A stretch of 64,000 nt of DNA, from assembly GCF_016598535.1 (NCBI RefSeq), contig NZ_CP066779.1:2790001-2854000 (forward strand), read 5' to 3'. Below, one piece after another: positions 35,249-43,049 of this stretch. The stretch is from Rhodococcus sp. P-2 (GTDB lineage Bacteria; Actinomycetota; Actinomycetes; Mycobacteriales; Mycobacteriaceae). Below the pieces are notes generated by a model, which saw only the letters and a program-made list of their open reading frames with translations, searched no databases and was not told the DNA's origin. Within the stretch, counting starts at the first letter, position 1, and every line of letters starts with the position of its first letter. The position numbers and the translations under genes were made by a program.

Positions 35249-36147
35249 CCACCACCAGTTCCCCGCCGACCGCGGTGGCGCCTTCGTCGGAGACCGGGAG
35301 GCCTGACCGAACACCCCCGCGCAGGAAAAGACAGCTGTCGTCGAAGCGATTGCGGTCCATCGGCGTTCGTGTAGTTGCGTTGCTCGTCTTTCTGGTTCTG
35401 TGGTGGGGAATCACTGCTGCCGGTGTGATCGACGAATTGTTCCTCCCGTCGCCGAAGTCGGTATGGGACGCGTTCGTCAGAGCCAACACGTGGCACCAGA
35501 TTGCGCCCGGTGTGGATCGTGAAGTCCTCGGTGAGCAGAACTACTTCCTGTGGGAGCATCTGATCGCGAGCGGCCAACGGATCGCTGCCGGAGTCGGTGC
35601 GGCCGTGATTGTCGGCCCCCTCATCGGTTTCGCCATGGGGATGTCTGCGCCGATACGCACCTTCGTCGAGCCGTACTTGAACTTTCTTCGTGCATTGCCC
35701 CCACTCGGCTACATCGGATTGCTCATCGTTTGGTTCGGTATCGGTGACACTTCGAAGATCTGGCTCCTGTTCCTGGCTGCATTCCCTCCGATAGCCATCG
35801 CCACGTTGAACGGAGTCACCTCGGTCAAGGTCGACCAGATCAATGCGGCAAAAGCATTGGGTGCAAGCCGAACCCAGGTTCTGACCAACGTGGTCTTTCC
35901 GTCGACGCTGCCGGAAGTGATCAACGGCATCCGTATTGCAGTCGGATTCGCGTGGACCACTGTGGTCGCAGCCGAACTCAACAACGGTATTCCGGGCATC
36001 GGCGGACTGGCCTATCTGGCCGGAACTCAGCTCGATACGCCGTTGACCATCGCCTGCATCATCGTCATCGGTTGTGCTGCGCTCGTTCTCGACTCCGTGA
36101 TCAAAGCGATCGGAACAGTCGTGGCGCCATGGAAAGGTAAGGCATGA
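35245..36147 (+). CDS. ABC transporter permease, TauC/SsuC type
   Basis: A 300-residue inner-membrane permease of the nitrate/sulfonate/taurine importers. After a 40-residue hydrophilic leader, about six helices follow. The TauC-like stretch LFLPSPKSVWDAFV and the EAA loop INAAKALGASRTQVLTNVVF are clear. ATG 35245 overlaps the reductase stop (ATGA), and its own stop overlaps the binding-protein start the same way. It forms a channel with itself as a homodimer in this family. Confidence 0.9.
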   Translation: MTTTSSPPTAVAPSSETGRPDRTPPRRKRQLSSKRLRSIGVRVVALLVFLVLWWGITAAGVIDELFLPSPKSVWDAFVRANTWHQIAPGVDREVLGEQNYFLWEHLIASGQRIAAGVGAAVIVGPLIGFAMGMSAPIRTFVEPYLNFLRALPPLGYIGLLIVWFGIGDTSKIWLLFLAAFPPIAIATLNGVTSVKVDQINAAKALGASRTQVLTNVVFPSTLPEVINGIRIAVGFAWTTVVAAELNNGIPGIGGLAYLAGTQLDTPLTIACIIVIGCAALVLDSVIKAIGTVVAPWKGKA

Positions 36148-37214
36148 AAATCAATTCGAGAAAGCTCGTCATCGCCGTCATTGCGTCCGGAACTCTGGGC
36201 ATGAGCCTGACTGCGTGCGTCGAGACGGGGCGCGGTGAGATGAGTCGATCGACGGGTGCCACGACCAGTTGCCCCGTGACAGTGAACGAGTCGATCACGA
36301 CTACCGCGCGGATCGGCTACCAGGACATCCCGAACGGCGATCTGATCGTCAAGGATCAAGGTTTGCTGGAAGCATGCATGCCCAATGCCGATATCACTTG
36401 GAGCAAGTTCAGTTCGGGGCAGGACGTCGTCCAAGCCTTCGGTTCTGGCAGCCTCGATCTCGGAACACTCGGTTCGAGTCCCGCTACCATGGCCTTGTCG
36501 TCGCCGCTGAACATTCCGATGCAAGTGATATGGATTCAGGATGTGATCGGGAAAGCGGAGTCTCTGGTGGTCAGGGATCCGTCGATCACCACGCTGGAAG
36601 GGTTGCGCGGCAAAAAGATCGCAACACCTTTCGGCAGCACCTCTCATTACAGTCTGCTGGCCGCGCTCGGCGCGGCGAACATGTCGGCTGACGTCACCTT
36701 GATGAGCCTGAAGCCGGATGCGATGCTCGGCGCCTGGCAGGGCGGCCAGATTGATGCGGCGTGGGTCTGGGACCCGACGTTGTCGAAGTTGACAACAGAC
36801 GGTCGCGTCATCCTGAGTAGTGAGGATGTGGCGAAACAGGGCGCACCCACCTTCGATCTTTCGGGAGCCACAACGGCTTTCACTACATCGAACCCCGAGT
36901 TCATGGAGATGTGGACGAAGTTGCAGGACTTTGCGGTCGGACGGATCAACGCCGATCCCACCGCAGCAGCCGTCTCGATGTCTGCACAGCTCGGCATCGC
37001 ACCGGACGTGATCATTCCTCAGCTCGTGGGGTACACATATCTTTCGGCTGCAGAGCAGGCCGGCCCGGACTATCTCGGTGGGGCTTTTGCGCAGAGTTTG
37101 GCAGGAACAGCGGAGTTCCTTCTACAGCAGGGCAATATCGATGCGGTCAGCACGCCCGGCAAGTATGCAGACGGAATCTTCAACGATGCGGTCGCGAAGG
37201 TGGGACAGTCATGA
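36144..37214 (+). CDS. Taurine-type ABC substrate-binding lipoprotein
   Basis: A 356-residue solute receptor. The signal peptide ends in the lipobox LTAC (22-25), so it is lipid-anchored at Cys25. The core closely follows E. coli TauA: TPFGSTSHYSLLAAL, MLGAWQGGQIDAAWVWDPTL, then DGRVILSSEDV and GAPTFD. These are positions that contact the sulfonate ligand in the family. It therefore probably binds taurine or another alkanesulfonate. It is sandwiched between permease and ATPase genes by ATGA overlaps. Confidence 0.9.
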   Translation: MKINSRKLVIAVIASGTLGMSLTACVETGRGEMSRSTGATTSCPVTVNESITTTARIGYQDIPNGDLIVKDQGLLEACMPNADITWSKFSSGQDVVQAFGSGSLDLGTLGSSPATMALSSPLNIPMQVIWIQDVIGKAESLVVRDPSITTLEGLRGKKIATPFGSTSHYSLLAALGAANMSADVTLMSLKPDAMLGAWQGGQIDAAWVWDPTLSKLTTDGRVILSSEDVAKQGAPTFDLSGATTAFTTSNPEFMEMWTKLQDFAVGRINADPTAAAVSMSAQLGIAPDVIIPQLVGYTYLSAAEQAGPDYLGGAFAQSLAGTAEFLLQQGNIDAVSTPGKYADGIFNDAVAKVGQS

Positions 37215-38035
37215 CAACGGAAGGTACGGACCTCAGTACTCGAGTAGTTCTCACAGAGGTGCGCAAGGAATACGTCACCTCCGACGAAACGGTCGTCGCC
37301 CTCTCGTCGACGAGTTTGACCTTCGAGCCCGAGGAATTCGTATGTGTCGTAGGTCCTTCCGGTTGCGGTAAGACTACGCTGCTCCAGATGCTGGCTGGGT
37401 TCCAGACGCCCACCGAGGGAACTATCATGGTGGGAAACACCCACATCAAAGGCCCGGACCCGGACCGTGGTGTGGTGTTTCAGCATTCGAATCTGTATCC
37501 ATGGTTGTCGGTGCGGGGAAACGTCGAGTTCGGGCTCAAGATGAGGGGTGTTCCGCGCCGCGAACGCGCTGACGAAGCCGAACGTGTGTTGGAGCTCGTC
37601 GGCCTGGAGCAGTACGGAAACCGAAAGCCGTACGAGCTGTCGGGTGGTCAGCAGCAGCGATGCCAGATTGCGCGCGTCCTGATCACCGACCCACGAATCA
37701 TTCTGATGGATGAGCCTTTCGGCGCTCTCGACGCTATGACACGCGAGAGGCTGCAACTGGAACTGCTCGAGTTGTGGCGTGAGCGTCGCAAGACGGTTTT
37801 CTTTGTCACGCACAGTGTCGAGGAGGCGATTTTCCTCGGCACGCGGGTCATCGTGATGGGAGCGCGCCCTGGACGGGTGATCTACGACCGCAAGGTGTGG
37901 TTCAAGAAAGGCAGCCATCGGTCGACCGACACCGAAATCCGCTCGACGCCGGAATTCGTCGCCATGCGAGACGAAGTAGCGGCCAAGATCTACGAAGCAC
38001 AGGGATTGATCGGCGCCACGGTTGCGCTCCACTGA
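37211..38035 (+). CDS. ABC transporter ATPase, TauB/SsuB type
   Basis: A 274-residue ATPase. Walker A is GPSGCGKT (48-55), Q-loop VFQHSNLYPWLSV, signature LSGGQQQR, Walker B IILMDEPFGALD and the switch histidine in VTHSVEEA. YPWLSV after the Q-loop is the TauB/SsuB hallmark. It drives the sulfonate-type importer. Its ATG overlaps the receptor stop, and only 17 bases separate its stop from the following lipase-like gene, which may share the transcript. Confidence 0.92.
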   Translation: MTTEGTDLSTRVVLTEVRKEYVTSDETVVALSSTSLTFEPEEFVCVVGPSGCGKTTLLQMLAGFQTPTEGTIMVGNTHIKGPDPDRGVVFQHSNLYPWLSVRGNVEFGLKMRGVPRRERADEAERVLELVGLEQYGNRKPYELSGGQQQRCQIARVLITDPRIILMDEPFGALDAMTRERLQLELLELWRERRKTVFFVTHSVEEAIFLGTRVIVMGARPGRVIYDRKVWFKKGSHRSTDTEIRSTPEFVAMRDEVAAKIYEAQGLIGATVALH

Positions 38036-38052
38036 ACGTGAGGATTTTGTAA

Positions 38053-39264
38053 ATGAAAGATGTTCGGAAGAAACGATTTACCCGTACCGCCGGCTGCATC
38101 GTCGCCTTGGGTGCGATGGTCTCCATGGTGGCGTGCTCCAACGCGAACGCCGAGGGGTCTCTCTCGTTCGGAGAAGAGCCGCCTGCACCGCTGTCGCCGG
38201 GAACATTGGTCACGTCGCACGACTTGACGGAATCGGCCGCATTGCCAAGCGCAGCGAAGAACCAGCGCGTCACTTATATGTCCCAAAGTGCCTCCGGCGA
38301 AGCCATTCTGGTATCGGGAGTGGTCGCCATCCCCAAGACGCCGGCTCCGGTAGGAGGTTGGCCGGTTGTCAGTTGGGCGCATGGAACCACCGGCGTAGCC
38401 GATGCGTGCGCACCTTCCGCTGATACGCCGAACGGACCGGTCCACGACTACCTCTCGGTGGTCGATCAGACCCTTGACCGGTGGGTCGAAAACGGTTACG
38501 TCGTGGTGCAGACGGACTACGAGGGCCTGGGCACACCCGGCGGTCATCCGTACATGAACGGAACCAGTGAAGCCAATGCCGTAACCGACATCGTTCGCGC
38601 TGCGCGTCAGATCGACAAGCACGTCGGCAAGGACTGGTTTGCCATGGGCCACAGCCAAGGCGGGCAAGCTGTGGTCTTCACCTCGGCTATCGGCAAGGAC
38701 CGAGCACCTGAGCTGAACTTGAAGGGTACGGTGTCGATCGCTCCAGGGAACGGAACCGCGCAGATTCCGGAACTGGTCGCGTCCGGGAATCAATCTATGG
38801 CAGGTGGAGTGCCATTCGTTCCGATCATTCTTCTCGGAGTCCAGGCAGTCGATCCGTCGGTCGTCCCCGAGCAACTTCTCTCGGATCAAGCGCAACCGCT
38901 GCTCGAGGCAGCGCGGACTGGTTGCCTGGCGGCGGTGAGAGCAGTGCCGCCGGTTCCCGTCGACCAGATCTTTCGGGAGGGCGCAGACCTGACAGCTCTG
39001 ACGGCGAACTTGAACGAACAGGAATTGACGACTGTTGCGCCAAAGGTGCCGACGCTGTTCGCGCAGGGGACGGCTGACGTTCTGGTCTCGGTGGCCAGTA
39101 CCACCGGTGCGGTAGAGGATTTCTGCGCCAAAGGGTCGGCTGTCGAATTCAAGACCTATGAGGGCGCCGACCACCGTGGCGCAATCGCGGCTTCCTACGA
39201 AGACGCGAAGGACTTCACGAGCAGGATCCTCGCGGGTGGTCGCGTGACGCCAGGTACTTGCTGA
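38053..39264 (+). CDS. Secreted lipase-family lipoprotein
   Basis: A 403-residue alpha/beta hydrolase exported with a lipobox (MVAC, Cys28). The nucleophile elbow is GHSQGG (199-204, Ser201), with SWAHGTTG as oxyanion region; a histidine in YEGADHRGAI near the end is the likely base. This is the secretory-lipase (LIP) layout, acting on esters at the cell surface. Placement 17 bases after the importer ATPase suggests a shared operon, and might mean that it releases an imported molecule from a conjugate (inference only). A hairpin terminator follows. Confidence 0.85.
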   Translation: MKDVRKKRFTRTAGCIVALGAMVSMVACSNANAEGSLSFGEEPPAPLSPGTLVTSHDLTESAALPSAAKNQRVTYMSQSASGEAILVSGVVAIPKTPAPVGGWPVVSWAHGTTGVADACAPSADTPNGPVHDYLSVVDQTLDRWVENGYVVVQTDYEGLGTPGGHPYMNGTSEANAVTDIVRAARQIDKHVGKDWFAMGHSQGGQAVVFTSAIGKDRAPELNLKGTVSIAPGNGTAQIPELVASGNQSMAGGVPFVPIILLGVQAVDPSVVPEQLLSDQAQPLLEAARTGCLAAVRAVPPVPVDQIFREGADLTALTANLNEQELTTVAPKVPTLFAQGTADVLVSVASTTGAVEDFCAKGSAVEFKTYEGADHRGAIAASYEDAKDFTSRILAGGRVTPGTC

Positions 39265-39277
39265 ACGACATGTCGGA

Positions 39278-39303
39278 GGGCGGGCGAGCCTGGAGGCCCG
39301 CCC
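39278..39303. terminator. GC-rich bidirectional terminator
   Basis: GGGCGGGC (39278-39285) and GCCCGCCC (39296-39303) enclose a 10-nt loop. It stands between the convergent lipase-like and acyl-CoA synthetase genes and can terminate both. There is no T-run. Confidence 0.7.
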
Positions 39304-39313
39304 GCCGTCGGCG

Positions 39314-40963
39314 TCAAGAGGTCGTGCGCAGTTCCCGTCGCAGTATCTTGCCGGTGACGGTCTTGGGAAGCTCCTCCACCAGCACGACGGACCGTGGGTA
39401 CTTGTACGCCGCCATCCGCTGCTTGCAGTGATCGATCAGTTCGTCCGGCGTCACCGATGCCCCCGCGACGAGGCTGACGAACGCCTTCACCGTCTCACCG
39501 CGGTATTCGTCGGCGATCCCGACGACAGCTGCCTCGCGGACCGCGGGATGTTCGGCGAGAACGTCTTCGACCTCGCGTGGCCACACCTTGTAGCCGGAAG
39601 CGATGATCATGTCCTTCTTGCGGTCGACGACGTAGAACCAGCCGGCTTCGTCCATGAACCCCACGTCGCCGGTGTGGAACCACCCGTCGCGAATGGCCGA
39701 CGCACTCTCCTCCGGCTTGTTCCAGTAACCGCGCACCACCTGTGGACCACGGACGACCAGTTCGCCGATCTCTCCGATCGGCAGGACCGCACCGCCCTCG
39801 TCTTCGATGCGGACCACGGTGTTGGGTACTGGAACACCGACGGACAGTGCACCGGACGTGGGATCGACCGGCGTATCCGCGCCGACGGGAACGGCATGGG
39901 TCGGCGACGTGGTCTCTGTCAGGCCGTAGATGTTGTGCAGCGCAGCACCGGTCATGGCTCGGACGGCCTCGGCGGCGGTCGGTGAGATGGGTGCGCCGCC
40001 GGAATACAGCAACCGCATGGAGGTGAAGTCTTCGGGCGCGCAACCCGGAGTGTTGAGCAGTGCGGTGAACGCAGTGATGGCGCCGACTGTGAATGTCGGG
40101 CGGTGCTCACGAATCGCGTCGAGCATCACCTCGGGCTGGAAGCGATAGGCAAGCACCAGCGGCATTCTCGCCAGGACGGACACCGCGATGTGACCGATCA
40201 ACCCCGTGATGTGGAAGAGCGGTGCGACGCCGAGAACCGTGTCTTTCGGGGTGAGCCCCAGCCAGTCACGGTAGACCTGGGCGTTGAAGGTCATGTTCGC
40301 GTGAGAGGTCATCGCTCCCTTCGGCGGACCTGTGGTTCCCGACGTATAGGTCAGTACCGCAATGTCTTCCGGTGCAGCGTCGGTAGTGATCGGATCGCCG
40401 AGACGATGCTGGTCGATCAGCGTCGCGAGATCGTCGGTACCGAGATCCTTCTTCACGATTCCGTCAAAAACCCGTGAATCGTTGCGGCTTTGGTACTCGA
40501 GTTCCGAGGTGGTGATGACGCGCCTCACCGGCGAGTCCGAGACGACGTTGCGGCCCACGGACTCGTAGAGCCCCTCGAGTGCGATGAGAACGGCAGCGCC
40601 GGAATCTTCGAGTTGGTATCCCAGTTCTCGCTCACGGCTCATGGGATTGATCGAGACTGCGACGCCGCCGGCTTTCCAGATTCCGGTGAGGGCGAGCACG
40701 AACTGTGGAACGTTCTGCAGGAACAGGGCAACGCGGTCACCCTTCACGAGTCCACCGGCTCGGAGTGCTCGGGCCAGGGCATCGCTCTGATGGTCCAGCT
40801 CGGCGAAGCTGAGTTGACCGTCGAAGTACTTCACAGCTGTGGCGTCCGGATCGGAGCGGACCGTGGCCGCCAACATCTCGAGCATCGTGGGGTGCTCGAC
40901 GTCGATGTCGGGGGGAACGTCGTTGCGGTACAACGCCAACCAAGGGCGATCTTCGTATGTCAT
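39314..40963 (-). CDS. Long-chain fatty-acid--CoA ligase family protein (AMP-forming)
   Basis: A 549-residue adenylating enzyme. The phosphate loop is YTSGTTGPPKGAM, the adenine motif is YGLTETTSP, the GDVGFMDEAGWFYVVDRKKD hinge follows, and the catalytic lysine is in KTVTGKILRRE near the C-terminus. It joins an acid to CoA through an acyl-adenylate. ATG 40963 overlaps the cyclase-family stop as ATGA, so the two are co-translated. Fatty or aryl acids are both possible; the context with oleate hydratase hints at fatty acids. Confidence 0.88.
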   Translation of the reverse strand: MTYEDRPWLALYRNDVPPDIDVEHPTMLEMLAATVRSDPDATAVKYFDGQLSFAELDHQSDALARALRAGGLVKGDRVALFLQNVPQFVLALTGIWKAGGVAVSINPMSRERELGYQLEDSGAAVLIALEGLYESVGRNVVSDSPVRRVITTSELEYQSRNDSRVFDGIVKKDLGTDDLATLIDQHRLGDPITTDAAPEDIAVLTYTSGTTGPPKGAMTSHANMTFNAQVYRDWLGLTPKDTVLGVAPLFHITGLIGHIAVSVLARMPLVLAYRFQPEVMLDAIREHRPTFTVGAITAFTALLNTPGCAPEDFTSMRLLYSGGAPISPTAAEAVRAMTGAALHNIYGLTETTSPTHAVPVGADTPVDPTSGALSVGVPVPNTVVRIEDEGGAVLPIGEIGELVVRGPQVVRGYWNKPEESASAIRDGWFHTGDVGFMDEAGWFYVVDRKKDMIIASGYKVWPREVEDVLAEHPAVREAAVVGIADEYRGETVKAFVSLVAGASVTPDELIDHCKQRMAAYKYPRSVVLVEELPKTVTGKILRRELRTTS

Positions 40964-41913
40964 TTGATGGCAACCGGATTCACAGGAGATCCGCTGGCCT
41001 TGGCGACCTTGAGTGGTGCGGCGACGTACAGGAACGTGTACTGGCCGTCGGATGCACAGTCGGCGGCCAGCTTCTCCAGATCGCAGATCTCGGTGAACAC
41101 CACGCCGAGGTTGCGCATCAGAGCGTTGTGAAGTACCAGTGCCACACCGTTTTCGGGATCGGTGGTGACCTCGTTTGCGATGGTGTCCGTCACCAGGTTC
41201 GGAATCTCCATGTCCTGGAACCACTGGACGAGTTCGGGGCTGTAGATCAGGCCGGGCTCGCAGAATCCCTCGTAGAAGGCTTCACCCTGGTCGAAGAACA
41301 GCTTGAGGAAGTTGGTGCGGATGACGAGAATGTCGCGCTTCTCGATGGTGACACCCTGCGCTTCGGCACAGGCCAAAAGATCATGGTGCGTGAAGGTTTC
41401 GGCCTTGTCGAGGTTCTCCTTGCCGCGGAACTTCGCCATGTCGAGTAGCACTGCGCGTCCGACGACGCCACGGTCGGCAATCGGTTCGACGCTGGCCTTC
41501 TCGAGGCCGCCGACAGTCGTGTCAGCGGAGTATCCGTTCCACAGCGCGCCGTCGTACCAGACGTGGCCGAGTGCGTCGTACTGCGTCGAACCCTGCAGGA
41601 ACGCGTCGATCTTGTCGTCCGCGTAATGCAGACCGCCGGGGAAGTTGGGTGCGTCGTCGCCGTCCCAGCTGCTCTCGTCGAAGATCTGTGTGCGCTCGGC
41701 AGGGCTGCGTCCTGGCCAGACCGGATCACCCTTGGGGTCGCCGATGAGCCGTTGAAGTGTGAACACGGAACCCTGCTTGATGGTTCCGACGCCACGAAGC
41801 ACCTGTCCGGCGTCGAGGTAGTTCAGTGAACCGACCTCGTCGGACTCTCCCCACTTGCCCCAGTTGCTGGGTGCGTCGCGCAGGAGTTCTCCAAGATATG
41901 GCGCCTCGGTCAT
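40960..41913 (-). CDS. Cyclase family protein (PF04199-like, kynurenine-formamidase fold)
   Basis: A 317-residue metal-dependent hydrolase-fold protein. The metal-binding segment is GSTQYDALGHVWYDG, with glutamine in place of the first histidine of the HxGTHxDxxxH motif; Asp and the final His are kept, as in the GTQWDALAH subgroup common in actinomycetes. Members hydrolyse amides, lactones or cyclic acids. It is coupled to the acyl-CoA ligase, so ring opening followed by CoA activation is possible (inference). ATG 41913 follows AGAGGA. Confidence 0.8.
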   Translation of the reverse strand: MTEAPYLGELLRDAPSNWGKWGESDEVGSLNYLDAGQVLRGVGTIKQGSVFTLQRLIGDPKGDPVWPGRSPAERTQIFDESSWDGDDAPNFPGGLHYADDKIDAFLQGSTQYDALGHVWYDGALWNGYSADTTVGGLEKASVEPIADRGVVGRAVLLDMAKFRGKENLDKAETFTHHDLLACAEAQGVTIEKRDILVIRTNFLKLFFDQGEAFYEGFCEPGLIYSPELVQWFQDMEIPNLVTDTIANEVTTDPENGVALVLHNALMRNLGVVFTEICDLEKLAADCASDGQYTFLYVAAPLKVAKASGSPVNPVAIK

Positions 41914-42038
41914 GGTGATCTGATCCTCTCGCTACCGACACCGAACGATCGCTCGGGCGGACCTGGGTCTTTGTGATCCACATCATGTTCAGGCCGATAA
42001 TCAGTAGTCAACAGGTTCAGCGATTGCCGTGGTCATGG

Positions 42039-42077
42039 CATTGTTGGAAATCCTATGTTCGGGAATACTGAACAATG
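42039..42077. promoter_or_regulatory. Inverted repeat overlapping the fused-regulator start
   Basis: CATTGTT (42039-42045) and AACAATG (42071-42077) are exact inverted 7-mers 25 bp apart. The second arm touches the GTG start of the XRE-TetR gene, so an autoregulatory site that blocks initiation is possible. The gap to the divergent cyclase start is 163 bp. Confidence 0.4.
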
Positions 42078-42955
42078 TGACCGAATTCGAGAATGCTGTC
42101 CTGATCGGAGCATCGATCCGGCAAGCCCGGCGTCACAGCGGGCTCTCGCTGCGCGAATTGGCCAGGCGTCTCGACGTCAGCGCGGCTACCCTCAGCGCCG
42201 TCGAGACCGGAAAGACCAGGGTCAGCGTCGACCGGTTGGCGGCAATCGGCGGGATTCTCGGAGTGCGTTTCGACGCTCTGCTCCCGGCTGCGATAGTGCG
42301 TCCGCCGGAACAGCCACGATGGGGTGGCGACGACGCCGACCCGAACACGCATTTTCTTCCGAACGAGTGGCGAAGATTCGGCCCGAGTTCGTTCGATCCG
42401 GTGTTGGCGGCCGCGCTCGCGGAGATGGTGAAGACCGGATATCACGGCGCTGCGATGCGTGAGATCGCCAAACGTGCGCAGATGAGTGTTCCGGGTCTCT
42501 ATCACCACTATTCCAGTAAGCAACAAATGTTGGCCGAAATTCTCGACCTCACCATGGCAGAGCTCAACACGAGATCGTTGGCGGCGATCGACGAGGGCGA
42601 AAGTCCCTGCGAAAGACTGGCTTTCCTTGTCGAATGTGTGACCTTGTTCCATATCTATCGGCGCGATCAAGGATTTCTCGGTGCCAGCGAAATGCGCAGT
42701 CTCACAGCCGAGAACAGGTTGCGCATCACGGAATCACGCAACTACCAGCAATGGTTGATGACGAAGCAAGTCGATGACGGAATCGCCGCCGGCGTTTTCG
42801 AGACGGATCGGCCGCGACAGGCCGCGCGTGCAATCGTCGTGATGTGTGTCTCTGTCGCGCAATGGTATCGGCCGAGCGGACCGCAAACGCCCGAGGAAAT
42901 TGCACGCGACTACGCGCGTTTTGCGCTAGATCTGGTGCGCCTTCAGCGACCGTGA
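42077..42955 (+). CDS. Two-headed transcriptional regulator: XRE HTH fused to TetR
   Basis: A 292-residue protein with two DNA-binding heads. The first is an XRE/HTH_3 domain (about 10-62) with LSLRELARRLDVSAATLSAV and the canonical ETGK. A linker of about 45 residues leads to a complete TetR domain, whose HTH is MREIAKRAQMSVPGLYHHY followed by a helical ligand domain. Regulators normally carry one or the other. It is divergent from the cyclase/acyl-CoA-ligase pair and upstream of oleate hydratase, so an acyl-CoA or hydroxy acid is a reasonable ligand guess. GTG 42077 is chosen. Confidence 0.82.
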   Translation: MTEFENAVLIGASIRQARRHSGLSLRELARRLDVSAATLSAVETGKTRVSVDRLAAIGGILGVRFDALLPAAIVRPPEQPRWGGDDADPNTHFLPNEWRRFGPSSFDPVLAAALAEMVKTGYHGAAMREIAKRAQMSVPGLYHHYSSKQQMLAEILDLTMAELNTRSLAAIDEGESPCERLAFLVECVTLFHIYRRDQGFLGASEMRSLTAENRLRITESRNYQQWLMTKQVDDGIAAGVFETDRPRQAARAIVVMCVSVAQWYRPSGPQTPEEIARDYARFALDLVRLQRP

Positions 42956-43049
42956 CGGACGTCATCCGGTTCGGGTGATGCGCCTGCGGGCAAAGGGGTC
43001 CATGCTTGGAAGGTATCCGTACCGCGACTCGAGTAAGGAACGAAAAACA

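Noticed and set aside
29281-38035. Complete taurine degradation to sulfite and acetyl phosphate
   Set aside because: No sulfoacetaldehyde acetyltransferase (Xsc) or phosphotransacetylase gene is in the window. The cluster fits nitrogen removal and export better.
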